Below, in pieces: positions 1-6,378 of a stretch of DNA of 6,378 nt. The notes beneath the pieces are model-generated. The model saw only the letters and a program-made list of their open reading frames with translations, was not told the DNA's origin and ran no database searches. Each line of letters opens with the position of its first letter. The stretch's first letter is position 1. Source of the DNA: Bryobacterales bacterium (GTDB lineage: Bacteria > Acidobacteriota > Terriglobia > Bryobacterales > Bryobacteraceae); contig PLGA01000534.1 of assembly GCA_003139735.1 (NCBI GenBank), positions 2,678-9,055 on the forward strand. The letters are read 5' to 3'. The translations under genes and the position numbers were made by a program.

Positions 1-3
1 ATG

Positions 4-14
4 GCCTGCCCCAC
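4..14 (-). repeat. Half copy of the recurrent GC-rich 3'-end motif (copy 1)
   Basis: The core GCCTGCCCCAC here is identical to that at 688-698 and in the same orientation. The partner arm would lie off the left edge, so whether a hairpin forms cannot be seen. On the minus strand the motif lies about 75 nt beyond the stop codon of the small secreted protein. Nothing else in positions 1-88 looks like a gene or RNA. Confidence 0.4.
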
Positions 15-88
15 TGTGTAGTTAAATTCCTGGACACTGCACTAGCCAACAAGGGCGGGTTGTGCGGGCAACGGCTCGGCGGGATAGT

Positions 89-496
89 CTATTGCGGTTG
101 GACTGTTGCCGTCAGTACTTGCGACCCGATTGGACCTTTTGTCGTGAAATCCGACTCGGCGGTCACAAAGATTTCGAAATTCTTGTAGGGCGTGACGGTT
201 TCGAAAGTCGCCTCCAGGTTTTTGTTCATTCTCAGTTGGCCCTGATTTTCGGAGTCTCCATTCCGCTCCCGCAGCCAAACGACGTAGCCGGTCGAGGGCG
301 GCGTCAGATTTGCGGGATTGGCGAGATGTTGAACTGTCATCTTCAGCTTCGTGTTGCCGTTAGAGTCCTTGCTGACCTCAACACTGGCCCGGGCGCCAGG
401 AACGATCGACGCGGCGGTCATTGGATACTTCTTGGCTGCATACGCGATGGTACAGAGCAGCGCGACCGTCAAACAGATTGCGTAGAGCTTTCGCAT
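89..496 (-). CDS. Small secreted protein with an RskA-like (anti-sigma-K C-terminal) domain
   Basis: This 135-residue protein has no function I can name. Residues 1-20 form a classic signal peptide: Met-Arg-Lys, then a hydrophobic stretch ending in Ala-Tyr-Ala, with likely cleavage near residue 20. The protein is therefore exported or membrane-tethered. The mature part resembles the C-terminal domain of RskA-type anti-sigma factors, with a YVVWL strand at 71-75, a predicted beta-rich middle and a FEIFVTAES segment at 107-115 followed by a Gly-Pro turn and a final strand. No cytoplasmic sigma-binding domain is present, so it is unlikely to be an anti-sigma factor itself. I chose the start at 496 rather than the in-frame ATG at 565 because GGAGG lies 6 nt upstream of it and the signal peptide begins there. 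It lies 228 nt downstream of the response regulator on the same strand, possibly as a separate transcript. The coding call is firm; the fold comparison is from memory. Confidence 0.82.
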   Translation of the reverse strand: MRKLYAICLTVALLCTIAYAAKKYPMTAASIVPGARASVEVSKDSNGNTKLKMTVQHLANPANLTPPSTGYVVWLRERNGDSENQGQLRMNKNLEATFETVTPYKNFEIFVTAESDFTTKGPIGSQVLTATVQPQ

Positions 497-520
497 AGTA
501 GACCTCCATCCCTTCCGTGC
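497..520 (-). promoter_or_regulatory. Strong ribosome binding site deciding the start of the small secreted protein
   Basis: On the minus strand GGAGGT lies just before the ATG at 496, with 6 nt between GGAGG and the start codon. This near-consensus Shine-Dalgarno sequence favours the 135-residue start over the longer in-frame alternative at 565, whose extra 23 residues are charged and unlike a signal peptide. Confidence 0.75.
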
Positions 521-549
521 ACGGTTGGGGCCATCTTCGGCGGCTCGAC

Positions 550-569
550 CAGGGTAATGCGGCACCCTG
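550..569. promoter_or_regulatory. Inverted repeat, possible operator upstream of the small secreted protein
   Basis: CAGGGT and ACCCTG form a perfect 6-bp inverted repeat separated by 8 nt, centred about 63 nt upstream of the ATG at 496. The position would suit a dimeric regulator site or a small hairpin in the leader. No convincing -35/-10 pair could be recognised next to it. A repeat of this size can easily arise by chance in GC-rich DNA. Confidence 0.25.
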
Positions 570-674
570 CATGCAAAGGTGTTGTGAGGAGGCTAAGACG
601 CCGCACGGGGTCCAACCGGTAGCCACGGCGAGTGCAGTTTCTGCCACGGAAAGCGCAGGTTTTGCCGTGACCAA

Positions 675-698
675 GGCAGGCTAAAGCGCCTGCCCCAC
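675..698 (-). repeat. GC-rich palindromic hairpin downstream of the response regulator (copy 2 of a recurrent motif)
   Basis: GGCAGGC at 675-681 pairs perfectly with GCCTGCC at 688-694 around a 6-nt loop, and the right arm continues into CCAC. Read on the minus strand, it begins about 27 nt after the regulator stop codon. The run of T expected of a classical intrinsic terminator is missing: TTGG follows. It could still stabilise or end the kinase-regulator transcript. The same 11-base core, GCCTGCCCCAC, occurs at 4-14, and a one-base variant occurs at 4368-4378. Confidence 0.55.
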
Positions 699-724
699 CA
701 AGCCATGCACCAATACAAAGCCGT

Positions 725-1348
725 TTACAGGTGGATGATGCCGCGCTGGATGGCGGCGGTGGCGGCTTGGGTGCGGTCCTGCACGCCGAGCTTGCTGAGG
801 ATGTTCTTGACGTGGTTCTTGACGGTGTGTTCGGCGATGGTCAGGGTGTAGCCGATTTGCTTGTTGGCGAGGCCGCGGACGATCAACTCCAGGACTTGCA
901 GCTCACGGGCGCTGAGGTCGGGCCGGGGCACTTGGGCGGCCAGGGCGGCGGCGACGCTGGGCGGCAGGTACCGGCGGCCGTCGTTCACGGCGCGGATGGC
1001 GTTGAGCAACTCGTCGTGCAGAACGTCCTTGGTGAGGTAGGCTTGCATGCCGGCGGCCAAGGCGCGGCGGATATCTTCGTCGCCGCCGTAGGTGGTCAAG
1101 GCGATCATCTTGGCCTGAGGGAATTCGGCGCGGATGGCGGCGGCGGCTTCCGTGCCGCCCATCACGGGCATGCGCAGATCGAGCAAGGCCACATCGGGCA
1201 GATGGCGGCGATACAACTCGACGGCCTGCTGGCCGTTGGCGGCTTCGGCCACGACGGTCATATCGGGCTGCATGTTGACGATGGCGGTGACGCCGACACG
1301 CGCCACCAGGTGGTCTTCGGCGACCAGGATACGAATGGGATCGCTCAT
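725..1348 (-). CDS. NarL/FixJ-type response regulator with LuxR-family HTH
   Basis: This 207-residue cytoplasmic transcription regulator has two domains. The receiver domain (about 5-120) has the acidic pair Glu11-Asp12, phospho-acceptor Asp57 in a DLRMP context, switch Thr85, Tyr104 and Lys107. The C-terminal LuxR/GerE helix-turn-helix (about 144-205) starts LSARELQVLELI and contains the TVKNHVKNILSKLGVQDRT recognition region. All receiver residues needed for phosphotransfer are present and the length is usual for the family. Its ATG overlaps the kinase stop codon as ATGA, which implies translational coupling and makes the upstream kinase its partner. A GGAGG lies inside the kinase 3' end, 16 nt before the ATG, farther than usual, so re-initiation may matter. 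Target genes are unknown; self-regulation and control of the nearby secreted protein are only possibilities. Confidence 0.96.
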   Translation of the reverse strand: MSDPIRILVAEDHLVARVGVTAIVNMQPDMTVVAEAANGQQAVELYRRHLPDVALLDLRMPVMGGTEAAAAIRAEFPQAKMIALTTYGGDEDIRRALAAGMQAYLTKDVLHDELLNAIRAVNDGRRYLPPSVAAALAAQVPRPDLSARELQVLELIVRGLANKQIGYTLTIAEHTVKNHVKNILSKLGVQDRTQAATAAIQRGIIHL

Positions 1349-4272
1349 GGCAGGGGGGCGGTTACCTCCACTTCCGTTCCTTCGCCGGGGCGGCTGGCCA
1401 GGCGCATTTCGCCGCCAAGGCGTTCGGCGCGCTCGCGTATTCCGAGCAATCCGAAATGGCCCAGAGAAGAGAACACGTCGTTTGGCTCAAACCCGCGCCC
1501 ATTGTCCACGATGCACAGGGATATTTTGCGGCCTTCCGTAGTCAGTTTAATCCAAATCTTCGTGGCCTGGGCGTGCTTCAGGGCGTTGGCGACGGCCTCT
1601 TGCGCGATGCGGAGCAGGTGCTGTTCCATTTCTTGCGGCAGGACGCCCGGCTGACCGGCGACGGTTACCTGGACCTCGACGCCCGTTCCGGCCGTCCACA
1701 TTTGCGCGCCGGACTGAAGGGCGGCGCCGAGGTTGTGCTCGTCGAGGATGGAAGCGCGCAGGTCCATGACGGAACGGCGGGCCTCGGTCAAACTGTGGCG
1801 GGCCATCCGCTGGGCGATGTCCAGGTACTTGTGCGCGGGGGATTCTTCGGCCGGCATGCACATGGCGACGGCGTCGAGCTGGGAAGAGATGCCCACGAAA
1901 CCCTGCGCCAGAGTGTCGTGGATTTCGCGCGCGAGGCGGGCGCGTTCCTCGAGCACCAGAGCGAAGCGGTTACCGATGCTCCGCAGGCGCAGCCGGTAGG
2001 CCGCCCAAAAAGTCCCCAGCAGCGGCGCGGCGCACGCCATGCGGAACCAGAAGGTCTCGTAGAAATGCGGGAGCAGTTCGAAGGCGAAAGACGTTTCGGC
2101 GGAGGGAGCGTCAGGCGCTTCGGCGCGGACGACGAAACGGTAGCGGCCGTGCCCGAGGCTATTGTAGCCGGCGGTTCGACGATTGCCGGCGCGCACCCAG
2201 TCTTTATCCAAACCCTCCAGCCGGTAGGAATACCGCACGCGCTCCGGAGCGTTGAGGTGGATGCCGTCATAGTGGATTTGCAAGCGCCCGCTTCCGGGCT
2301 CCAGGCGGGCGGGCGCGAAGAGGTCCACGGAGCGGCCGTCGGCGATCATATTTACCAAGTGCACCGCAGGCGCGGGCGCGGGGCGGCGGGGAACCGACGG
2401 GTCGAGGATGGCCAGGCCGCGAATGGTGGTAAACCACAGACGCCCATCGGAAGTGCGGGTTCCGCCGAGGGCGATGGGGTAGGCCGCGCATTGGGCGCTG
2501 CGCAAGCCGTCCTCGACGCCGTAGTTCTCGGTGGACAGAGAGGGCGTTCGGCCGGCGGCAAAATCCCAAAGCGGGCCTTTGAAAACGCGGCAGAGTCCCC
2601 GGGTGGTGCTGAGCCACAAGGATTCGCCATCGCCCACCACGCTGGCAATGTTGTCGCTCAAGAGGCCGTCCTTGGCGGTGAACTTAAAAAAGCGGCGGTC
2701 CCGGTACGCGGTCAAGCCGCCGCCGAAGGTGCCAATCCAGACGGTGCCATCGCGATCCCGATAGAGCGCGCGGATCTGGTCGCTGGAGAGGCCGTCGGCC
2801 GTGGTGAAGAGGCGCTTATCGGCGCCGTTGACGCGCCACAGTCCCTTACCATAAGTTCCGGCCCACAGCGTGCCATCGGGGCCCTCCAGCAACGAAACCA
2901 CGGCGTCGGCGATCAAAGGGCCGCCGGGGATGACGTTGCGTTCGCGTCCGTCGCGCAATTCGCTCAAGCCGGTGGTGGAGGCGAGCCAGACGCGTCCGGC
3001 GGAATCCTCGATGGAGTCGAAAACGCTGCGGCGCCCGAGCGGATCTGGCGCGGGGTGGATCTGGAAGCGGCCACCGGCGAAGCGAGCCATGCCGAGGCGG
3101 GTGGAGACGAGGAGGTCGCCGGCGCGCGTCTCGCGAATGGAAAATACCTCGGTGGCGGGGAGGCCGTCGCGCTCGGTGAAGAGCCGCCGGTTCTGGCTGA
3201 AGAGCATCAGGCCGGTATCGTGAAAGCCCACCCAGACGCGGCCGGCGCGGTCCTGGAAGACGGCGTCCGGCTCGTCGCTGGGCAGGCCCTCGCTCTTGCC
3301 ATAGACGGCAAAGAGGTCGTCGCGCATGCGGGTGAGGCCGTTGCCGGCGCCGACCCAAAGATCGCCTTCGCGATCCTCGAGGAGCGAATAGACGACGTCG
3401 CGTTCACCGCCCGCGCCGCCGGCCGAAACGAAACGGCCACCCTCCAGACGCGCCAGCCCGGCGTTCCCACCGAGCCAGATGTTGCCGTCGCGATCCTCGC
3501 ACAGAGCCCGCACGAATGGATCGGGCAAGCCATCGGCTGCGGTGTAACGGCGGACGGCGCCGGACGGCGAAACTTCCAGGAGGCCGAGGCTGCCGCCGAT
3601 CCAGAGATGGTCGCGGCTGTCGGCCAGCATGGTGGCGATGACGTTGCTATCCAGAACCCGGGCGGGTACGACCTGCGTGAGCTTGCCCTCCGAGAGCTTG
3701 ACTACGCCGGCGTAACCGGCGATCCAGAGGTTGTGATGGCGGTCTTCGCAGACGGCGCGTACGGGCGCCACGGGCATTTGCGGACCGGGCGGGAAATTCG
3801 TGAACTTGCCGTCCTGAAAGCGGCTCAGAGAGACGCCCGCGACAATCCAGAGGGCGCCGGAGCTATCGACGCCGAGCCTCAAAATCTCGCTATCCTGCAG
3901 ACCGTCCTTGGCAGTGTAGGTGCGAAAGCGGCCGCCGTTGAACCGGCCCAGGCCGCTGGAGGTCCCGATCCAGAGCGACCCATCGGGCGTGGCGGCGAGC
4001 GACGTGACGGAGTCGGCGGGGATGGCGCTATTGACCGAGTCGAAGACGACGAACTCGTAGCCGTCGTAGCGCGCCAGGCCTTCATCCGTACCGAGCCACA
4101 GGTAGCCGTCGGCAGTCTGGGCGATGGCGTGGATGGTGTCCTGGGGAAGGCCGAGTTCCTGCGTCCAGACGGTGCGCGAGTATTGCGTGAGGCTCTTGCG
4201 CGGATCGAGCGCGAGCGCGGAGGATGCCAGGAAGCAGCCGAGCGCAAACGCAACGAGCGGTCTGGCGGTCAC
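1345..4272 (-). CDS. Beta-propeller sensor histidine kinase (Reg_prop, Y_Y_Y, HisKA_3, HATPase_c)
   Basis: This 975-residue sensor kinase autophosphorylates on His and passes phosphate to the regulator encoded next to it. A signal peptide (1-22) is followed by fourteen propeller repeats (about 40-625) with W-hydrophobic-G signatures at W59, 101, 142, 183, 224, 266, 306, 347, position 388 (Leu instead), W429, 470, 512, 553 and 613. Many repeats carry DGL loops. The count fits two seven-bladed propellers. A Y_Y_Y domain follows (about 655-735), then one membrane segment (about 741-758). The cytoplasmic kinase core has REIHDTLAQ with His785, N-box Asn896, G1 box DNGRGF (923-928) and G2 box GHFGLLGIRERA (938-949). 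The sensor part should face the periplasm. No receiver or DNA-binding domain is fused to it, unlike the Bacteroidetes hybrid systems. The GTG at 4272 is chosen because the signal peptide begins there. The frame stays open upstream, but only over mnmE. GAAGG lies 13 nt before the GTG, so the start is slightly uncertain. The ligand is unknown. Confidence 0.95.
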   Translation of the reverse strand: MTARPLVAFALGCFLASSALALDPRKSLTQYSRTVWTQELGLPQDTIHAIAQTADGYLWLGTDEGLARYDGYEFVVFDSVNSAIPADSVTSLAATPDGSLWIGTSSGLGRFNGGRFRTYTAKDGLQDSEILRLGVDSSGALWIVAGVSLSRFQDGKFTNFPPGPQMPVAPVRAVCEDRHHNLWIAGYAGVVKLSEGKLTQVVPARVLDSNVIATMLADSRDHLWIGGSLGLLEVSPSGAVRRYTAADGLPDPFVRALCEDRDGNIWLGGNAGLARLEGGRFVSAGGAGGERDVVYSLLEDREGDLWVGAGNGLTRMRDDLFAVYGKSEGLPSDEPDAVFQDRAGRVWVGFHDTGLMLFSQNRRLFTERDGLPATEVFSIRETRAGDLLVSTRLGMARFAGGRFQIHPAPDPLGRRSVFDSIEDSAGRVWLASTTGLSELRDGRERNVIPGGPLIADAVVSLLEGPDGTLWAGTYGKGLWRVNGADKRLFTTADGLSSDQIRALYRDRDGTVWIGTFGGGLTAYRDRRFFKFTAKDGLLSDNIASVVGDGESLWLSTTRGLCRVFKGPLWDFAAGRTPSLSTENYGVEDGLRSAQCAAYPIALGGTRTSDGRLWFTTIRGLAILDPSVPRRPAPAPAVHLVNMIADGRSVDLFAPARLEPGSGRLQIHYDGIHLNAPERVRYSYRLEGLDKDWVRAGNRRTAGYNSLGHGRYRFVVRAEAPDAPSAETSFAFELLPHFYETFWFRMACAAPLLGTFWAAYRLRLRSIGNRFALVLEERARLAREIHDTLAQGFVGISSQLDAVAMCMPAEESPAHKYLDIAQRMARHSLTEARRSVMDLRASILDEHNLGAALQSGAQMWTAGTGVEVQVTVAGQPGVLPQEMEQHLLRIAQEAVANALKHAQATKIWIKLTTEGRKISLCIVDNGRGFEPNDVFSSLGHFGLLGIRERAERLGGEMRLASRPGEGTEVEVTAPLP

Positions 4273-4285
4273 GGGTAACTTCAGA

Positions 4286-4296
4286 CCTTCAGTATA
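4286..4296 (-). promoter_or_regulatory. Possible -10 box and weak ribosome binding site before the kinase gene
   Basis: On the minus strand TATACT (4296-4291) differs from the TATAAT consensus at one base and is followed directly by GAAGG (4290-4286), 13 nt before the GTG start. No acceptable -35 hexamer lies 16-19 nt upstream; TTTACG is at about 20 nt. If TATACT is a real -10 box, transcription would start near 4284 and GAAGG would be outside the mRNA, so the two readings compete. Confidence 0.3.
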
Positions 4297-4300
4297 AGAT

Positions 4301-4350
4301 GCAGGCGGATAACAGCCGTAAAGAAGCAACAAGCAGGCAGGCGGATAACA
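4301..4350. repeat. 14-bp direct repeat upstream of the kinase gene
   Basis: GCAGGCGGATAACA occurs exactly twice, at 4301-4314 and 4337-4350, with starts 36 bp apart, in the short gap between mnmE and the kinase. The copies lie about 29 and 65 bp upstream of the kinase GTG. They could be paired binding sites for a regulator, possibly the operon's own LuxR-type protein, or the result of a small local duplication. The sequence between the copies shows no clear repeat of its own. Confidence 0.6.
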
Positions 4351-4378
4351 AGAAGGCAGGCCAGGAGGCCCGCCCCAC
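4347..4378 (-). terminator. Terminator-like hairpin right after mnmE (copy 3 of the recurrent motif)
   Basis: On the minus strand an 8-bp stem (4374-4367 with 4362-4355, including one G-T pair) closes a TCCT loop and is followed by TTCTTGTT. It begins 4 nt after the mnmE stop codon. The GC-rich stem and following T-rich stretch fit a weak Rho-independent terminator, which would separate mnmE from the kinase operon. Its outer arm, GCCCGCCCCAC at 4368-4378, is a one-base variant of the motif at 4-14 and 688-698. Confidence 0.55.
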
Positions 4379-5734
4379 TTATTTGCCGATGCAGAAGGTG
4401 GAGAAAATGCGATTGAGGATATCGTCGGCAGTGGTGGCGCCGGTGATGGCGTCGATGGGGCGGACGGCGGAGTAGAGATCCAGCAGCAGCATTTCGTGGG
4501 GGATGCCGGTTTGGGTTGCGGCGTGGGCCTGGCGCAGGCAGGTTTCCGATTCGCGCAGCAGACGCTCATGGCGCAGGCTGGTGATGAAGCCGGTCTCCTG
4601 TTCGAAAGCGCCGCGGGGCGCCACGGCGTCCAGGATGGCGGAGCGAAGTTCGGGAATGCCCTGGCCGGTGAGGGCGGAAACCGGCGCGGCATTGGGAAAA
4701 GCCGGGCTGGCCGCGCTTCCCAAGTCACACTTATTGCCGACCAATAGGAAGCGGCCTTGGGCCTGAGCGCGCGCCGCCAGCGCGTGATCCGGTTCGGCGG
4801 GCGGCACGGAGAAGTCGACGACAACCAGCGTCAAATCGGCATCCGCCATGGCCTGGTAACTGCGTTCGATGCCGAGCGATTCCACGAGCTCCGCGCCTTC
4901 GCGAATGCCGGCGGTATCGACCAGCTTCACGGGAATGCCGCCGATGGAGGCGGTCTCCGAAATCAGGTCGCGGGTGGTTCCGGGGATGTCGGTCACGATG
5001 GCGCGGTCCTGTTCCAGCAGGGCGTTGAAGAGGCTGCTCTTGCCGACGTTGGGGCGGCCGACGATGGCCAGGGTCAGGCCGGCGCGGACCAGCGAGCCGT
5101 ATTGGAAGCTGTCGGCCAGGTGAACGACGCCATCGAGAATGGGATGGATGCGGCGCAGGATTTCCGTGGCGGGAGCGACGCTGACGTCGTCTTCGGCGAA
5201 ATCGATGCCGGCTTCGAGGAGCGCGATTAGTTCGAGGAGCTGCTCTTTGAGCGGAGCGATGCGGCGCGAGACGGATCCGCCGGCCTGCTGCGCGGCGACG
5301 CGCGCCTGGTAGAGGGTGGTGGCTTCGATCAGGTCGCGGACGGCTTCGGCGCGGGGCAGATCGAGACGGCCATTGAGGAACGCTCGCAAGGTGAATTCAC
5401 CAGGCTCGGCGATGCGCGCTCCGGCCTCGACGGCGCGCTCGACGGCATGGCGCAGAACGACGGGAGAGCCGTGGCAGGAAATCTCGACCACATCCTCGGC
5501 CGTGTAGGATCGGGGCTTCTCGAAGAACGTGGCTACTACGTTGTCGACCAGGTGGCCGGCGCTGTCCAGGAGGTCGCCCATATTGGCGCGCCAGGGACGC
5601 CAGGGGGAATCGGCGGAGACGCGCACGAAGGTTTCGGCGATGGCGCGCGCTTGCGGACCGGAAAGGCGGACGACGCCGATCCCGCCGCGGCCGGGCGGCG
5701 TGGAGATGGCGACGATGGTGTCGTGAAGAGGCAT
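4379..5734 (-). CDS. mnmE: tRNA uridine-5-carboxymethylaminomethyl modification GTPase MnmE
   Basis: MnmE (TrmE) works with MnmG to install the aminomethyl-type group at C5 of the wobble uridine of certain tRNAs, using GTP and a folate one-carbon unit. The protein has 451 residues, close to the E. coli length of 454. The N-terminal folate-binding domain (about 1-118) starts [19 protein letters not shown]. The helical domain contains GIDFAEDDV (176-184). The inserted G domain has P-loop GRPNVGKSS (226-234), GTTRD (252-256), DTAG (273-276), NKCD (334-337) and SAL (353-355). The C-terminus ends FCIGK with the conserved Cys448. Everything needed for activity appears intact. The ATG at 5734 matches the family N-terminus, and the frame upstream of it is only remnant sequence. 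The ribosome binding site is weak (GGGAAAG, roughly 15 nt upstream). No mnmG, yidC or jag neighbour is visible. Confidence 0.98.
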   Translation of the reverse strand: MPLHDTIVAISTPPGRGGIGVVRLSGPQARAIAETFVRVSADSPWRPWRANMGDLLDSAGHLVDNVVATFFEKPRSYTAEDVVEISCHGSPVVLRHAVERAVEAGARIAEPGEFTLRAFLNGRLDLPRAEAVRDLIEATTLYQARVAAQQAGGSVSRRIAPLKEQLLELIALLEAGIDFAEDDVSVAPATEILRRIHPILDGVVHLADSFQYGSLVRAGLTLAIVGRPNVGKSSLFNALLEQDRAIVTDIPGTTRDLISETASIGGIPVKLVDTAGIREGAELVESLGIERSYQAMADADLTLVVVDFSVPPAEPDHALAARAQAQGRFLLVGNKCDLGSAASPAFPNAAPVSALTGQGIPELRSAILDAVAPRGAFEQETGFITSLRHERLLRESETCLRQAHAATQTGIPHEMLLLDLYSAVRPIDAITGATTADDILNRIFSTFCIGK

Positions 5735-5781
5735 GCGGCTGGCGGCTTTCCCGATGATAGCGGATGGACGGAGCGGCGGTG

Positions 5782-6373
5782 CTAGTTCGCCGTCGGATCT
5801 TTTTCGACGTGGTCGATGACCATCACTTCTAGCGGGGCGGTTTTCGGTTGCAGCCTGAGGCCAAGCTGCGGGGGAAGCGCCCAATGGCCCTGCCCGGGGC
5901 GGCGGGAGGCTGGTCGAGGAGATACGGTGAGAGGTCCAAGGTGAAATCGAAGGCGCCGGCGAGGCCGGTTTCGTCTATGACGTGACGCGATGTCATGGGA
6001 AAGTCCATGTTCTGGGCGAGCCGCGCCATCGAAAACCTCTCGAACAAGGTGGTCCACTTGTCCGGGAACAAACTCAGCTTTGGCGTCGCCCTTGGTTTCG
6101 GACTTGTGGAGCTTGGGCCCATTCTGAGCCACCACCAAGGCATAGACGGGGAGATCTCTCGTCTCAAGATGGTAGGCGAGCCCGAGGCGCTCCTTTAACA
6201 GCGCCTGTAACGTGAGCTTGAGCTGCGATTCGGGTACGGGACTGGCGGTTTTCGCGACGATATCGTAGATGACGTCGGTGTTTGACGGACGCCACGTCGA
6301 AAGTGGGCGCAACCACGGCGGGCTGCGCCAGGATACCGCCGCACGCGAACAGTAGCGCGGCTGCCAGTCTCAT
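5782..6373 (-). pseudogene. Decayed TIGR03435-family exported protein
   Basis: The sequence matches the TIGR03435 family, proteins of unknown function expanded in Solibacter-like Acidobacteriota. The ATG at 6373 starts a signal peptide (MRLAAALLFACGGILAQP) and the family N-terminal motif FDVASVK, ending near 6281. The next family segment, YDIVAK through LPVYALVVAQNGPKL, follows almost at once in the next frame. About 60 or more residues that normally lie between are missing. Between about 6080 and 6035 the homology moves to a third frame (SMARLAQNM, then [19 protein letters not shown]). Between about 5912 and 5875 it returns to the second frame for the C-terminus ([26 protein letters not shown]) and a TAG at 5784-5782. 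The last two shifts compensate each other, so the second frame stays open throughout, but its middle is scrambled. The start lacks a visible ribosome binding site because the window ends 5 nt upstream. Pseudogene is the best reading; read errors could explain the small shifts but not the deletion. Confidence 0.85.
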
Positions 6374-6378
6374 TCTCT

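Noticed and set aside
62..622. A 186-codon plus-strand frame opposite the small secreted protein
   Set aside because: No signal peptide, domain or ribosome binding site is visible, while the minus-strand gene has all the marks of a real secreted protein.
378..674. A 98-codon minus-strand frame in the gap before the small secreted protein
   Set aside because: It runs into the start of the secreted-protein gene in another frame, has no ribosome binding site or recognisable motif, and its composition is irregular.
731..1654. A 307-codon plus-strand frame opposite the response regulator and the kinase 3' end
   Set aside because: It is Gly/Asp/Val-rich with no recognisable motif, and lies antisense to a gene with complete receiver and HTH motifs.
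2398..4155. Periodic similarity at about 123-126 bp spacing, considered as a DNA tandem repeat or CRISPR-like array
   Set aside because: The periodicity is at the protein level (40-42 residues per propeller blade) and the DNA copies are divergent, so it is explained by the kinase sensor domain.
1456..4278. A 940-codon open frame on the plus strand opposite the kinase gene
   Set aside because: It mirrors the kinase almost exactly, and its product is a low-complexity Ala/Gly/Glu-rich chain with no recognisable domain. GC-rich codon use on the opposite strand removes stop codons and produces such frames.
4273..4824. A 184-codon upstream extension of the kinase frame into mnmE
   Set aside because: It overlaps conserved mnmE sequence in another frame and is rich in Pro, Ala and Ser with no domain. 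A signal peptide begins at the GTG at 4272.
5735..5884. A 50-residue N-terminal extension of MnmE
   Set aside because: It reads through the 3' end of the TIGR03435 remnant and is charged and unlike the family. MnmE proteins begin near the DTIVAIST motif, which matches the ATG at 5734.

Overview
The window is about 6.4 kb of GC-rich bacterial DNA in which every supportable gene lies on the minus strand, so it reads from right to left. Two things suggest an Acidobacteriota genome of the Solibacter/Bryobacter type. One is a decayed member of the TIGR03435 family of exported proteins, which is greatly expanded in those bacteria. The other is a very large beta-propeller sensor kinase whose N-terminal sequence has the style common in that phylum. 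This assignment is recalled family knowledge, not a database search.

Layout in transcription order: (1) 6373-5782, a TIGR03435-family gene with an intact signal peptide and family C-terminus, but with its central part deleted and several reading-frame changes, so probably a pseudogene; (2) 5734-4379, mnmE (trmE), an intact tRNA-modification GTPase with all G motifs and the C-terminal catalytic Cys motif; (3) a 106-nt gap holding a terminator-like hairpin, a 14-bp direct repeat and a -10-like box; (4) 4272-1345, a 975-residue membrane sensor histidine kinase with 14 propeller repeats, a Y_Y_Y domain, one transmembrane segment, HisKA_3 and HATPase domains; (5) 1348-725, a NarL/LuxR-type response regulator whose ATG overlaps the kinase stop codon (ATGA); (6) a 228-nt gap with a GC hairpin and an inverted repeat; (7) 496-89, a small secreted protein with an RskA-like domain. 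Positions 1-88 hold no gene, only half of a repeated GC motif.

The kinase and regulator form a clear two-gene signalling operon: an extracytoplasmic propeller sensor presumably controls phosphorylation of a DNA-binding regulator. The signal and targets cannot be read from this window. mnmE is a housekeeping gene and looks functionally unrelated. A short GC-rich motif recurs in the same orientation downstream of three of the minus-strand genes and may be a dispersed 3'-end hairpin element.

I found no convincing evidence of a wholly new system. The points most worth a second look are the eroded TIGR03435 gene, the recurrent 3'-end motif, the 14-bp repeat before the kinase and the small RskA-like secreted protein beside the signalling operon.
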